Assembly: GCF_000716875.1 (NCBI RefSeq)
Contig: NZ_JNWQ01000063.1
Span: 1 to 41,676 of the forward strand
DNA from: Streptomyces novaecaesareae
Lineage (GTDB): Bacteria > Actinomycetota > Actinomycetes > Streptomycetales > Streptomycetaceae
Direction of reading: 5' to 3'
Length of the DNA: 41,676 nucleotides
Below are positions 25,501-32,511 of the stretch, in pieces (positions within the stretch are counted from its first letter, which is position 1; each line of letters opens with the position of its first letter). The notes beneath the pieces are model-generated. The model was not told the origin of the DNA. It was given only the letters and a program-made list of their open reading frames with translations, and ran no database searches. Both the position numbers and the translations under genes were made by a program.

Positions 25501-26441
25501 AGCCCGGCTACAACGAGCTGCCGGCCGGCGGGCAGCTGGCCGACGCGTTCCGGCTGACCTGGAAGCCCGGCGGCGACCCGCCGGTGGTCAACCAGGTGAT
25601 CCCCTGGTACGCGGACGCCCCGGCGGCCCGGCTCAGCCTCTCCGACCCGGCTCTGGACGTCGTCACCGGCGCGGCCGCGCCCGTCCAGACCCGGGCCACC
25701 GTCGAGGCCGGCCGCCCCGAGGGCACCACCGGCGAGCTGCGCACCGAGGTACCGGCCGTCGCCAAGGGCCTGACCGTGACCCCGGCCGGCCCGGTGACCG
25801 TGCCGCGCGGCGGCCGGGTGGGCGTGCCGCTGCTGGTCAGCGCCGCCCCCGGGACGCCGTCCGGGACGTACCAGGTGCCGGTGCAGTTCGTGGCCGGGAC
25901 GACCACCGTCAAGCAGGTGCTCCAGGTGCACGTGGTGCAGCCGACCGGCGGGGCCGACCTGGCGCTCGGTGCGAAGGCCACCTCCTCGGGCGACGAGACG
26001 GCGAACTTCCCGGCCTCGGCGGTCACCGACGGCGACCCGAAGACCCGCTGGTCCTCGCCGGCCAAGGACGACGCCTGGGTGCGGCTGGAACTGCCGCAGG
26101 CGACCCGGCTGGGCGCGGCGGTGCTGCACTGGCAGGCCGCGTACGCCGCCGCGTACCGGATCCAGGTCTCGGCGGACGGGAACTCCTGGACCGACGCGGC
26201 GACGGTGGACAACGGCAAGGGCGGAGACGAGACGGTGCGCTTCGACGCGCCCGGCGTCCGGTTCGTCCGGATCCAGGGCGTGGCGCGGGCGACCAAGTAC
26301 GGCTACTCGCTGTGGGGCGTCGAGCTGTACGCGGTGACCCCGCCGGCCCAGCCGCAGCCGCCGGCCGGCCAGCCGCCCGCGCAGCCGGGCGGCACTCCGG
26401 GCGCTCCCGCGACACCTCCGGCGGCGGCGCCGAAGCCGTAA
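22509..26441 (+). CDS. secreted beta-N-acetylglucosaminidase-like protein (GH84) with F5/8-type domains
   Basis: 1310 residues. GH20b/NAG-like N-domain (~140-290), then a GH84-type barrel starting VRGTAEAFYGTPW, NFYLYAPGDDPYR, GYAIDPG, FQLQFLDVSYDEW (~420), TEYHQQG, GVGVIPEKIT, MDNYPVND and FAWNPTAYKPDESW. C-terminal galactose-binding-like modules follow, the last at ~1147-1277 (SGDETANFPASAVTDGDPKTRW), then a Pro/Ala tail. Enzymes of this family remove beta-GlcNAc from glycans. GTG at 22509 has GAGGAGG five bases upstream. This leaves ~77 residues before the hydrophobic segment (~78-105, MQIAAGVAAAAVVGGLLAGP ... AYAA), so it is either an unusually long signal or a type II membrane anchor. 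GH84 enzymes normally carry two adjacent Asp; here the first position appears to be Leu. Confidence 0.82.
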   Translation: MQARVSVVAGRRLRSQLEQSAALREVLQHPAALAARRATARTCRQLAPRAADRLIADLKGTEPLLASVRAERAAGRPGLRAMQIAAGVAAAAVVGGLLAGPLPSAYAATPGPDVVSTAPQTPLGSVTDPQVFPRPQEQAVAGKAVTVPAAVTLVAAPKADLGAVLAVREVLKVAGTTEVTPQPDGGTPAAGSLVVYVGGPAEGAGGEVDRVLRQLAAAAGGKDGTGPSTAGMPVGGHVLSAGQLPAQGGGTYGAVVLSGVDATGTFYAAQSLRQLLAAVPAGQGQAPGATGLGLPGITLRDWPTGAPVRGTAEAFYGTPWTAQQRLDQVDFLGRSKQNFYLYAPGDDPYRLSGWRSPYPAAQADELRELGDRARRNHVTLGYAIDPGQSLCFSSGKDVDALVAKLDGLRKLGFTAFQLQFLDVSYDEWHCGDDRDEYGTGPAAAAKAQAELVKKVQDRLVAKNPGLAPLSVVPTEYHQQGATPYRKALAAALPDGVQVAWSGVGVIPEKITAAQTSDTAGLYGHPLVTMDNYPVNDASPDRLFLGAYTGREPGVATRSAVMLTGAMQQPVASRIAIATAGDFAWNPTAYKPDESWQAAVRSLAGPTGAAATPAGSALPALTALAGNSTSSPLAKQESGYLTPLLDRFWAAAEPTSGVAPDLGRLIEAATPLRQAFASMATAQQTLAGTPATAQLAGEAGPWLGPLRDYGLAGQAALDMLLAQHGGDGAAAWKARVELNRLRAQLDRAPASIGPGVLGPFLERAVRAADNWAGVGGGGVIPTTTMGTAHDHLPALMADGVADTFYWSSAPPQPGDAVGLDLGAGRPVGNVTVLMGGWGNGPDAQTAVDDYIRDGVLEYTTGEGGWKQLAVVKNQKTVSAQLPPGTVVRAVRLRATSAQKTAVAVREFTVTAPDESPASVTGGPDALPGSSAAAVLDGNPDTAYRAAKAPTAQDDPLTVELGAARPLDRLTILTDPSVRATATVAVRRADGTWADIGTVQPGYNELPAGGQLADAFRLTWKPGGDPPVVNQVIPWYADAPAARLSLSDPALDVVTGAAAPVQTRATVEAGRPEGTTGELRTEVPAVAKGLTVTPAGPVTVPRGGRVGVPLLVSAAPGTPSGTYQVPVQFVAGTTTVKQVLQVHVVQPTGGADLALGAKATSSGDETANFPASAVTDGDPKTRWSSPAKDDAWVRLELPQATRLGAAVLHWQAAYAAAYRIQVSADGNSWTDAATVDNGKGGDETVRFDAPGVRFVRIQGVARATKYGYSLWGVELYAVTPPAQPQPPAGQPPAQPGGTPGAPATPPAAAPKP

Positions 26442-26474
26442 CCCAAGAAACGCCGAAGCAGTAACCCAAGAAAA
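26429..26474 (+). repeat. 23-bp tandem duplication across a stop codon
   Basis: GCCGAAGC-C/A-GTAACCCAAGAAA is repeated twice with period 23. The first copy contains the last codons and TAA stop of the GH84-like gene. The second lies behind it. It is probably a slippage or unequal-crossover product. Confidence 0.75.
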
Positions 26475-26479
26475 AGGGC

Positions 26480-26518
26480 GGGCCGCCGTGCTCCCCGGTG
26501 CGGGGGGCGCGGCGGCCC
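26480..26518. terminator. bidirectional terminator between convergent genes
   Basis: Arms GGGCCGCCGTGCTCCCC and GGGGGGCGCGGCGGCCC around a short loop, with an A-run (AAGAAAAAG) on its left side that gives a U-tract for the minus-strand gene. It lies between the GH84-like gene (+) and the HNH gene (-). Confidence 0.78.
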
Positions 26519-26567
26519 ATGAGGCGCGTACCGACGGTGTGACGGGCGGGCCCTTGTGTCGCTTGGG

Positions 26568-27212
26568 TCAGGCGGAGAGCGGTTCGGGCTGCTCGCCGCG
26601 GCGGACGGGGGTGGGGTGGGCGGCGTGCGCCCGGCCGATCGGGACCGAGTGGTTGGGCTCGGTATGGTCGTGGTGCTCGTACTCGCCCCACTGCGGGGCG
26701 CGTAGCTGGTCACCACCGCCGTACGGCTCCAGGTAGGGGCGCCAGCGCGGATCCTTGATGCCGGTGCCGATGATCCGCCAGGCGAGGCCGCTGGGCGGGG
26801 CGGGTGGGCGCTTCATGCGCCACCCGAGTTCGGTGAGGTGGCGGTCGGCCTTGGTGTGGTTGCAGCGGCGGCAGGCCGCCACCACGTTGTCCCACCGGTG
26901 CTGGCCGCCCCGGCTGCGCGGGATGACGTGGTCGACGCTGGTGGCGGCGGCCCCGCAGTAGACGCAACGGCCGTGGTCGCGGGCGAACAGTGCCCGGCGG
27001 GTGAGCGGGACGGGCCCGCAGAACGGGACCCGGACGAAACGGGTCAGACGGACGACGGACGGCGCCGGAAGGGCGCTGGTGGCGCTGTGCAGAGTGACTT
27101 CCGAGTCCTCCAGGCTGACCGCCTTGTGATTGAGGACCAGGATGAGTGCGCGGCGCATCGATACGACGCCGAGTGGCTCGTAGGACGCGTTGAGGACCAG
27201 GACATGCGGCAC
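26568..27212 (-). CDS. HNH endonuclease family protein
   Basis: 214 residues, no signal peptide. It begins VPHVLVLNASYEPLGVVSMRRAL, the usual N-terminal box of this actinobacterial HNH group. The HNH/zinc core spans ~105-155: CVYCG, DHVIPRSRGG, W-x-NVVAACRRCN and HTK. This gives two Cys pairs for zinc and the catalytic His. The C-terminal tail is His- and Pro-rich and probably disordered. GTG at 27212 is chosen because AAGGAGG lies five bases upstream; the frame open to 27275 lacks such a site. This conserved housekeeping type is distinct from phage or CRISPR HNH proteins; its substrate is not known to me. It diverges from the mscS gene. Confidence 0.88.
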   Translation of the reverse strand: MPHVLVLNASYEPLGVVSMRRALILVLNHKAVSLEDSEVTLHSATSALPAPSVVRLTRFVRVPFCGPVPLTRRALFARDHGRCVYCGAAATSVDHVIPRSRGGQHRWDNVVAACRRCNHTKADRHLTELGWRMKRPPAPPSGLAWRIIGTGIKDPRWRPYLEPYGGGDQLRAPQWGEYEHHDHTEPNHSVPIGRAHAAHPTPVRRGEQPEPLSA

Positions 27213-27407
27213 GGATGCCTCCTTGGACGCCTGCGGCGCGTGGCTCGCGCCGGGACGAGCGGTTGGATCGCGCAACGAGTGCGCGATCTCCCCCAGTGTC
27301 GCCTTACGCCGTTGTACGGCGCCACCACTCCTGTGTAACGGACCTGCGGTGAACTCCGGGTGTGGTTTCTGTCATAGCCGGTATGCCCGGGGGACGGTCG
27401 GGTTGCA

Positions 27408-27440
27408 CCGCCCCGCCGCCGGGGCCCGGCGGCGGGGCGG
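27408..27440. other. perfect 15-bp hairpin in a gene-free stretch
   Basis: CCGCCCCGCCGCCGG (27408-27422), loop GGC, and its exact complement (27426-27440). The stretch 27213-27736 between the divergent HNH and mscS genes otherwise shows only a GC-rich leader with a short GGCCCTGGTGG repeat near 27500 and no gene. A very stable RNA hairpin in the mscS leader is possible if transcription starts upstream of it. Confidence 0.6.
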
Positions 27441-27736
27441 CGGCGGGGCGGCATGGTGGCCCTCCCGGGGGACGGATCGGCCGGTCGGAGCAGTGCCGGG
27501 GCCCTGGTGGGGCCCTGGTGGGGCGGGTCCGGGCTGGGGTCCTGGGGGAGCGCACCGGTGCGTTGACGGGGCGTCCGGGGTATTCCGTACGCCCTGGGGG
27601 GGCTTCGCGCGAGGTCGCGGGCGTCGTCCCGGCGTGTCCGGTCGGGTGTTCGGCGACGGATAGGCTAAGGCGCACGGTCCGTGGGCCGCTTGCGGCGGCG
27701 CGGGCCCGACACGCTCCCTGCAAGGAAGGTCCGCCC

Positions 27737-28921
27737 GTGTTCCGCTCCGGCGCCACCGGTCTGTCCGACGCGTCCCCGACGCTCTCCACCCCGACACCGG
27801 CCCCCAGCCCCACCGCGCCGCAGCTGCCGGACCTGCGCATTCCGACCAGCGCGCAGGAGGTCTCGGACACCACCAAGCAGGCCGCCAGCTGGTTCGACAC
27901 GCACTGGCAGGGGTGGCTGGCCTCCGGCCTGCGGATCGTCTTCATCGTGGTGCTGGCGCTGGTGCTGCGGGCCATGGTGCGCAAGCTGATCACCCAGCTG
28001 ATAGGGCGGATGGCGCGCACCCCGGACCACCAGGAGGAGAGCCGGCTGGGCGGGCTGCTGGCCAACACCGGGGTGGTCAACCCGGAGCGGCGTCAGCAGC
28101 GCTCGGAGGCGATCGGCTCGGTGCTGCGCAGCGTGGCCTCCTTCACCATCCTCGGCACGGCGGCGCTGATGGTGCTCTCCGCGCTGGGGGTGAACCTGGC
28201 GCCGCTGCTGGCGAGCGCCGGTGTGGCCGGTGTGGCGATCGGTTTCGGCGCCCGCAACCTGGTCACGGACTTCCTCTCCGGGGTCTTCATGATCATGGAG
28301 GACCAGTACGGCGTCGGCGACGAGGTCGACACCGGGGTGGCCAACGGCACGGTGCTGGAGGTCGGCCTGCGGGTGACCAAGCTGCGCGGGACGAACGGCG
28401 AGATCTGGTACATCCGCAACGGCGAGGTGAAGCGGATCGCCAACATGAGCCAGGGCTGGGCGACGGCCTCGGTGGACGTCCAGATCGGGTACAAGGAGGA
28501 CCTGCTGCGGGCCGAGGACCTGATCCTGCAGACCGCCGAGGAGCTGGCCAAGGAGTCGCCGTACGACGAGCTGGTCTGGGCGCCGGTGTCGATCCTGGGC
28601 GTGGAGTCGGTCGCGGCGGACTCGGTGATGGTGCGGGTCGAGGCCCGCACCGCCCCCGGCAAGGCGCCGGCCGTCTCCCGGGCGCTGCGCCAGCGGCTGA
28701 AGGTGGCCTTCGACCTGGCCGGGATCAAGGTCAAGGAAGAGACCCCGACGGCGGCGGCAGCGGCCGCGGCTGCGGCCGCTGCGGGGGCGGCCACCGGGGT
28801 GGTGATCGCGCCCGCGGCGGCTCCCGCAACCGAGCAGGCGGCGCCGTCCGCGCTCGCCGACCCGAACTCGGCGCGGTTCAAGGCGACGGAGCCGATCCCC
28901 CTGCCGAAGCCGGAGCCGTAG
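27737..28921 (+). CDS. small-conductance mechanosensitive channel (MscS family)
   Basis: 394 residues. Membrane segments at ~58-80 (LRIVFIVVLALVLRAMV) and ~135-190 (FTILGTAALMVLSALGVNL, LLASAGVAGVAIGFGARNLVTDFLSGVFMI). The second set includes the pore helix TM3 with its Gly/Ala pattern. The MscS beta domain follows (MEDQYGVGDEV, VTKLRGTNGEIWYIRNGEV) and then the alpha/beta domain. The tail carries a run of about a dozen alanines and then acidic and Pro-rich residues. These channels open under membrane tension to release solutes on osmotic downshift. GTG at 27737 has AAGGAAGG seven bases upstream; an open frame back to 27362 is composition shadow. A weak GC-rich hairpin follows the stop. Confidence 0.9.
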   Translation: MFRSGATGLSDASPTLSTPTPAPSPTAPQLPDLRIPTSAQEVSDTTKQAASWFDTHWQGWLASGLRIVFIVVLALVLRAMVRKLITQLIGRMARTPDHQEESRLGGLLANTGVVNPERRQQRSEAIGSVLRSVASFTILGTAALMVLSALGVNLAPLLASAGVAGVAIGFGARNLVTDFLSGVFMIMEDQYGVGDEVDTGVANGTVLEVGLRVTKLRGTNGEIWYIRNGEVKRIANMSQGWATASVDVQIGYKEDLLRAEDLILQTAEELAKESPYDELVWAPVSILGVESVAADSVMVRVEARTAPGKAPAVSRALRQRLKVAFDLAGIKVKEETPTAAAAAAAAAAAGAATGVVIAPAAAPATEQAAPSALADPNSARFKATEPIPLPKPEP

Positions 28922-28959
28922 GCCCCGTAGCGGAAACGGTCCCGCAAAGGGGATGGAAG

Positions 28960-29002
28960 CCCCGCCTCCGCCGCCAGCGGCTGAGGGCGGCGGGGGTGCG
29001 GG
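28960..29002. terminator. probable terminator between mscS and TPR fragment
   Basis: Arm CCCCGCCTCCGCCGCC (28960-28975) faces GGGCGGCGGGGGTGCGGG (28985-29002) with mismatches, between two convergent genes. Confidence 0.5.
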
Positions 29003-29006
29003 TTGG

Positions 29007-29515
29007 TCAGTAGGGAGCGGGACGGTCCGCCGCCGATGCATCGGCCTGGCCGATCAGCAGCTCCACCCGGGCGAGCGCGGCCTGCGTGGACTCGACCAGC
29101 CCGGCGTCCCCCTTGGCGATCCGCAGCCGCATCGCTTCTTGGAGATGGGCCTGGGCACCCGCGAGGTCGCCGCGCTCCATCAGGTGCTTGCCGGTGTGCT
29201 GAAGCGCGAAGTCGACAAGTTCCGGGTGCCTGCTTCGCGCGGTGTTCAGCGCGCTGCGGTAGAGCACGTCCGCAGCCTGCACGTCACCGGCGTAGCGGTG
29301 CGCGTCGCCGAGGTTGAGCCCGGTGGCTACGACGGCCCGGGTGTTGCCGATGGCTGCGGCGAGGTCGAGCGACTGCCGGAGGATCGTACGGGCCTCCTCG
29401 TGGTGGCCCAGGCACATCTGGCCGATGCCGATCCACCTGGTCAGGACAGCGTGGCACTACAGCTGATCGGTCTGGTGGCGCAGGTCGGCCAGCAGCTGGC
29501 CCGCCCGGTTTCGTT
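29007..29515 (-). pseudogene. TPR-repeat protein fragment, interrupted
   Basis: A 136-residue frame (29007-29417) carries TPR-like helix pairs: HHEEARTILRQSLDLAAAIGN, GLNLGDAHRYAGDVQAADVLYRSAL, GKHLMERGDLAGAQAHLQEAMRL. It looks like the C-terminal third of a larger TPR or HTH-TPR regulator. Upstream in the same frame, coding-like sequence (HAVLTRWIGIGQ) continues only to a TAG at 29457-29459, before which AGQLLADLRHQTDQL also reads as protein. A single nonsense change and loss of the 5' part are likely, and no ribosome site supports the internal ATG at 29417. The upstream extent is uncertain. It could still be a short expressed protein. Confidence 0.6.
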
Positions 29516-29663
29516 GATCACTTGCTTCCCCTGGTTCAGGCCCGGGTGTCAGGGCGTGGCTTGCTGGGCCTTGGGCGGCGGCCTCATCGTCGGAGGGGGC
29601 CGCTGCGTGCGTTTTTGGTGCGCGGGGCCGGTAACGCTTCGGCATCCTCGGCTGTACCGGCCA

Positions 29664-29693
29664 TTGACACTCCGCTCACGCGGCGCTTACGGT
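29664..29693 (+). promoter_or_regulatory. promoter of csnR operon
   Basis: TTGACA at 29664-29669 and TACGGT at 29688-29693 are separated by 18 bp, a good vegetative-type promoter. The expected start point (~29700) falls just before the operator palindrome, so repressor would block the polymerase at its start. Confidence 0.6.
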
Positions 29694-29708
29694 CCTTGTC
29701 GAGCGACT

Positions 29709-29719
29709 GGAAAGTTTCC
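29709..29719. promoter_or_regulatory. probable CsnR operator
   Basis: GGAAAGTTTCC is a perfect palindrome around one central base, followed by TAA. It lies 43 bp upstream of the ROK gene. The chitosanase regulator CsnR of Streptomyces is known to bind an AGGAAA/TTTCCT type palindrome; agreement is from memory of that work. Confidence 0.7.
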
Positions 29720-29761
29720 TAACAGTTCACTCGGACCGGCCGAAGGGGGAGGATTCCGGGC

Positions 29762-30952
29762 ATGACCAAGAGCACCGCCAAGGCCCCCCTCGCCGGCACG
29801 CCGAGCCTGCTGCGGGCCATCAACGACCGCGCCGCCCTCGAACTCCTGCTGGAGAACGGACCGCTCTCCCGCACCCAGATCGGCACCCTGACCGGGTTGT
29901 CCAAGCCGACCGCCTCCCAGCTGCTGGCCCGGCTGGAGGCGGCCGGGCTGGTGCTGCCGGTCGGCACCACGGCGGGTGGCCCGGGGCCCAACGCGCAGCT
30001 GTACCAGGTGAATCCGGCCGCCGGGTACGTCGCCGGACTGGACGTCACCAACAGCGGGATCCGGGTCGCGGTCGCCGACATCACCGGTGTCACACTGGCC
30101 GAGCACACCGTGACCAGCAAGGGCGTCCCGGCCGCCGGGACCGTGCCGAGGGTCGCCGAGGCGGTCGCCGCGGCGGTCCGGGCCGCCGGTCTCGCCGAGG
30201 GCAGCCTGCGTACCGTCGCGATCGGCGTCGGCGGCGCCCCCGACCCGGTCACCGGCAAGCTGCGCTACGCCTCCCACCTGCCCGGCTGGCACTCGCCGCG
30301 GCTGGTCGAGGAGCTGACCGAGGCGATCGGCGCGCCGGTGTCGATCGAGAACGACGTCAACCTGGCCGCCGTCGCCGAGCAGGCCTCCGGCGCGGCGGCC
30401 GGCTTCGAGGACTTCGTCCTGCTCTGGGCCGAGGCGGGCGTCGGCGCCGCGATCGTGATCGCCGGGCGGCTGCACCGCGGCTTCACCGGCGGCGCCGGGG
30501 AGGTCGGCTACATGCCGGTGCCCGACTCCCCCGTCGAATGGGACTCCCGGCGGCGCAAGTTCGGCGGGTTCCAGGCCCTCGTCGGCGCACCCGCCGTCCG
30601 GGCGCTGGCCCGCGAGCACGGGCTCGGCGCGCCCACGGCGCAGGAGTCGATCGCCAAGGCCCTGGCGACCCCGGGCGCCGGCGACGCCTTCCTCAGCGAG
30701 CTGGCCGGGCGGCTCGCCGTCGGCCTGGCCGTGATCGTCTCCGTCGTCGACCCCCAGCTGGTGGTCCTGTCCGGGGCGGTGCCGAGCGCGGGCGGGGAAC
30801 GGCTGCGCGCGCTCGTCGAGGAGGAACTGGCCAGGATCTCCATCGCCAGACCGGAGGTCCGCAGCAGCGCCCTGCCCGGCTCGCCGGTCCTGCTCGGCGC
30901 CCTGCAGCGTGCTCTGTCCGACGCCCGCGAGGCGGTCTTCTCCACCCACTGA
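29762..30952 (+). CDS. csnR: ROK-family transcriptional repressor, CsnR-like
   Basis: 396 residues. The N-terminal winged helix (~22-75: LLLENGPLSRTQIGTLTGLSKPTASQLLARLEAAGLV) binds DNA; the rest is a ROK sugar-kinase-like fold (YVAGLDVTNSGIRVAVAD, IGVGGAPDP, IENDVNLAA, GVGAAIVIAGRLHRGFTGGAGEVGY). The cysteine zinc motif usual in ROK proteins (C-x-C-G-x-x-G-C) is absent after GEVGY, where DSPVEWDSRRRKFGGF stands instead. Gene order with an ABC importer, GH4 enzyme and BadF-type kinase equals the csnR-K cluster of S. coelicolor for glucosamine-oligosaccharide uptake. ATG at 29762 has GGGGGAGG upstream. It probably represses itself and the downstream genes through the palindrome at 29709. Confidence 0.85.
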   Translation: MTKSTAKAPLAGTPSLLRAINDRAALELLLENGPLSRTQIGTLTGLSKPTASQLLARLEAAGLVLPVGTTAGGPGPNAQLYQVNPAAGYVAGLDVTNSGIRVAVADITGVTLAEHTVTSKGVPAAGTVPRVAEAVAAAVRAAGLAEGSLRTVAIGVGGAPDPVTGKLRYASHLPGWHSPRLVEELTEAIGAPVSIENDVNLAAVAEQASGAAAGFEDFVLLWAEAGVGAAIVIAGRLHRGFTGGAGEVGYMPVPDSPVEWDSRRRKFGGFQALVGAPAVRALAREHGLGAPTAQESIAKALATPGAGDAFLSELAGRLAVGLAVIVSVVDPQLVVLSGAVPSAGGERLRALVEEELARISIARPEVRSSALPGSPVLLGALQRALSDAREAVFSTH

Positions 30953-31026
30953 CCCACCCACTGACCCGCCCACTGAACCGCTCACTGAACCGCTCACTGA
31001 CCCACCCCCTGACCCGCCCACTGACG
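30943..31026 (+). repeat. 12-bp tandem repeat, seven units, starting in the csnR stop
   Basis: CACTGA recurs every 12 bp at 30947, 30959, 30971, 30983, 30995 and 31019, with CCCTGA at 31007. The unit is roughly CRCYCACTGAMC. The first unit includes the csnR stop codon, and since 12 is divisible by three every unit repeats an in-frame TGA. The rest of the gap to csnE (31027-31128) is GC-rich with no gene. Confidence 0.85.
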
Positions 31027-31128
31027 CTCCCCTGTCACCTCGTACACCTGCACCCACCTCTCCCCGACCCCCGAACGCGGGCCCCGAGGCAATGACGCCT
31101 GCCCGCGCACCCCCAGGAGGACCTCGAA

Positions 31129-32484
31129 GTGCACGCCACCACCTCCCGCAGAGGACGCCGCACGATCGTCGCCGTCGCCGGCAGCGCCGTCCTGGCCCTG
31201 CTCGCCACCGCCTGCACCGGTTCCAGCGACTCGGGCGGCACCGACGACTCGGCCGGCGGCAAGGACGTCACCATCACCTTCTGGCACGGCTGGAGCCAGG
31301 ACAACGAGACCAAGGCGATCAACGACAACATCGCCGCCTTCGAGAAGACCCACCCCAACATCCACGTCAAGGCCGTGGGCAACGTCCCGGACGACAAGGT
31401 CAACCAGGCGCTGCGGGCCGGCGGCGACGACGCGCCCGACGTGGTGTCCTCGTTCACCACCAACAACGTCGGCATGTTCTGTTCCACCAAGGCCTTCACC
31501 GACCTCAAGCCGCTGCTGCAGAAGAGCGGCATCGACCCGGCCAAGACCTTCCCGGCCGCGATGCTCGACTACACGCAGTTCCAGGGCAACCAGTGCTCGC
31601 TGCCGCTGCTCGGCGACGCCTACGGCCTGTACTACAACAAGAAGGCCTTCGCCGACGCCGGCATCGCCAACCCGCCCAAGACCTTCAGCGAGTTCGCCGA
31701 GGACGCCGCCAAGCTGACCGTCGCCGACGGCGACTCGTACAAGCAGCTCGGCTTCATGCCGCTCTACCACGGCTACGAGTCCACCACCGAGCACTTCCTC
31801 GGCCAGTACGGCCCCACCTACTTCGGCACCGACGGCAAGTCGAACATCGGCACCGACCCGAAGGTCGCCGCGATGCTCACGTGGCAGAAGGGCCTGGTCG
31901 ACCAACTCGGCGGCTACGCCAAGCTGGAGAAGTTCCGCTCGACCTTCGGCGAGGAGTTCAGCGCCAAGAACCCCTTCCACACCGGCCAGGTCGCGATGGC
32001 CATCGACGGCGAGTGGCGCGCCGCCTCGCTCGCCGACAACAAGCCCGGCTTCGAGTGGGCCACCGCCGCCTTCCCCGTCCCGGACGACCAGGCCGACACC
32101 TACGGCCGCGGCTACCAGACCGGCACCATCGTCGGCATCGCCAGCACCAGCAAGAAGCAGGCCGCCGCCTGGGAGTTCGTCAAGTACCTGACCACCGACA
32201 CCGACGCGGTCGTCAGCTTCGCCAACGCGATCCACAACGTGCCCAGCACCTTCGCGGCGCTCGACTCGCCGAAGCTCGTCACCGACGACAACTTCAGGAC
32301 CTTCCTGGACGTCGCCCGGAACCCGCACTCCGGCACCACCCCGCCGGCCGTCAACGGCAGCGGCTACATCGTCTCCCTGCAGAACCTGGGCTACGACTAC
32401 GAGTCCGGCAAGCAGACCGACCTGCAGGCCGGGCTGAACGCCACGGCCAAGCAGGTCGACACCGACATCGCCCAGGCCAAGTAA
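31129..32484 (+). CDS. csnE: ABC sugar-binding lipoprotein, CsnE-like
   Basis: 451 residues. The signal ends in lipobox LLATAC with Cys ~29, so it is anchored outside the membrane; the SRRGRR n-region could also suit Tat export. The mature part is a family-1 extracellular solute-binding protein: TITFWHGWSQDNETKAINDNIAAFEKTHPNI, QVAMAIDGEWRAASLADN and EFVKYLTTD. By synteny with the csn cluster it binds glucosamine oligosaccharides; cellobiose-like sugars are the alternative. GTG at 31129 has AGGAGG six bases upstream. It is first of the transport genes. No ATPase gene is in the cluster, so the shared MsiK-type ATPase known from Streptomyces would be needed. Confidence 0.87.
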   Translation: MHATTSRRGRRTIVAVAGSAVLALLATACTGSSDSGGTDDSAGGKDVTITFWHGWSQDNETKAINDNIAAFEKTHPNIHVKAVGNVPDDKVNQALRAGGDDAPDVVSSFTTNNVGMFCSTKAFTDLKPLLQKSGIDPAKTFPAAMLDYTQFQGNQCSLPLLGDAYGLYYNKKAFADAGIANPPKTFSEFAEDAAKLTVADGDSYKQLGFMPLYHGYESTTEHFLGQYGPTYFGTDGKSNIGTDPKVAAMLTWQKGLVDQLGGYAKLEKFRSTFGEEFSAKNPFHTGQVAMAIDGEWRAASLADNKPGFEWATAAFPVPDDQADTYGRGYQTGTIVGIASTSKKQAAAWEFVKYLTTDTDAVVSFANAIHNVPSTFAALDSPKLVTDDNFRTFLDVARNPHSGTTPPAVNGSGYIVSLQNLGYDYESGKQTDLQAGLNATAKQVDTDIAQAK

Positions 32485-32511
32485 GCGCCGCGAACGGCCC
32501 ACGGAGCTCCC

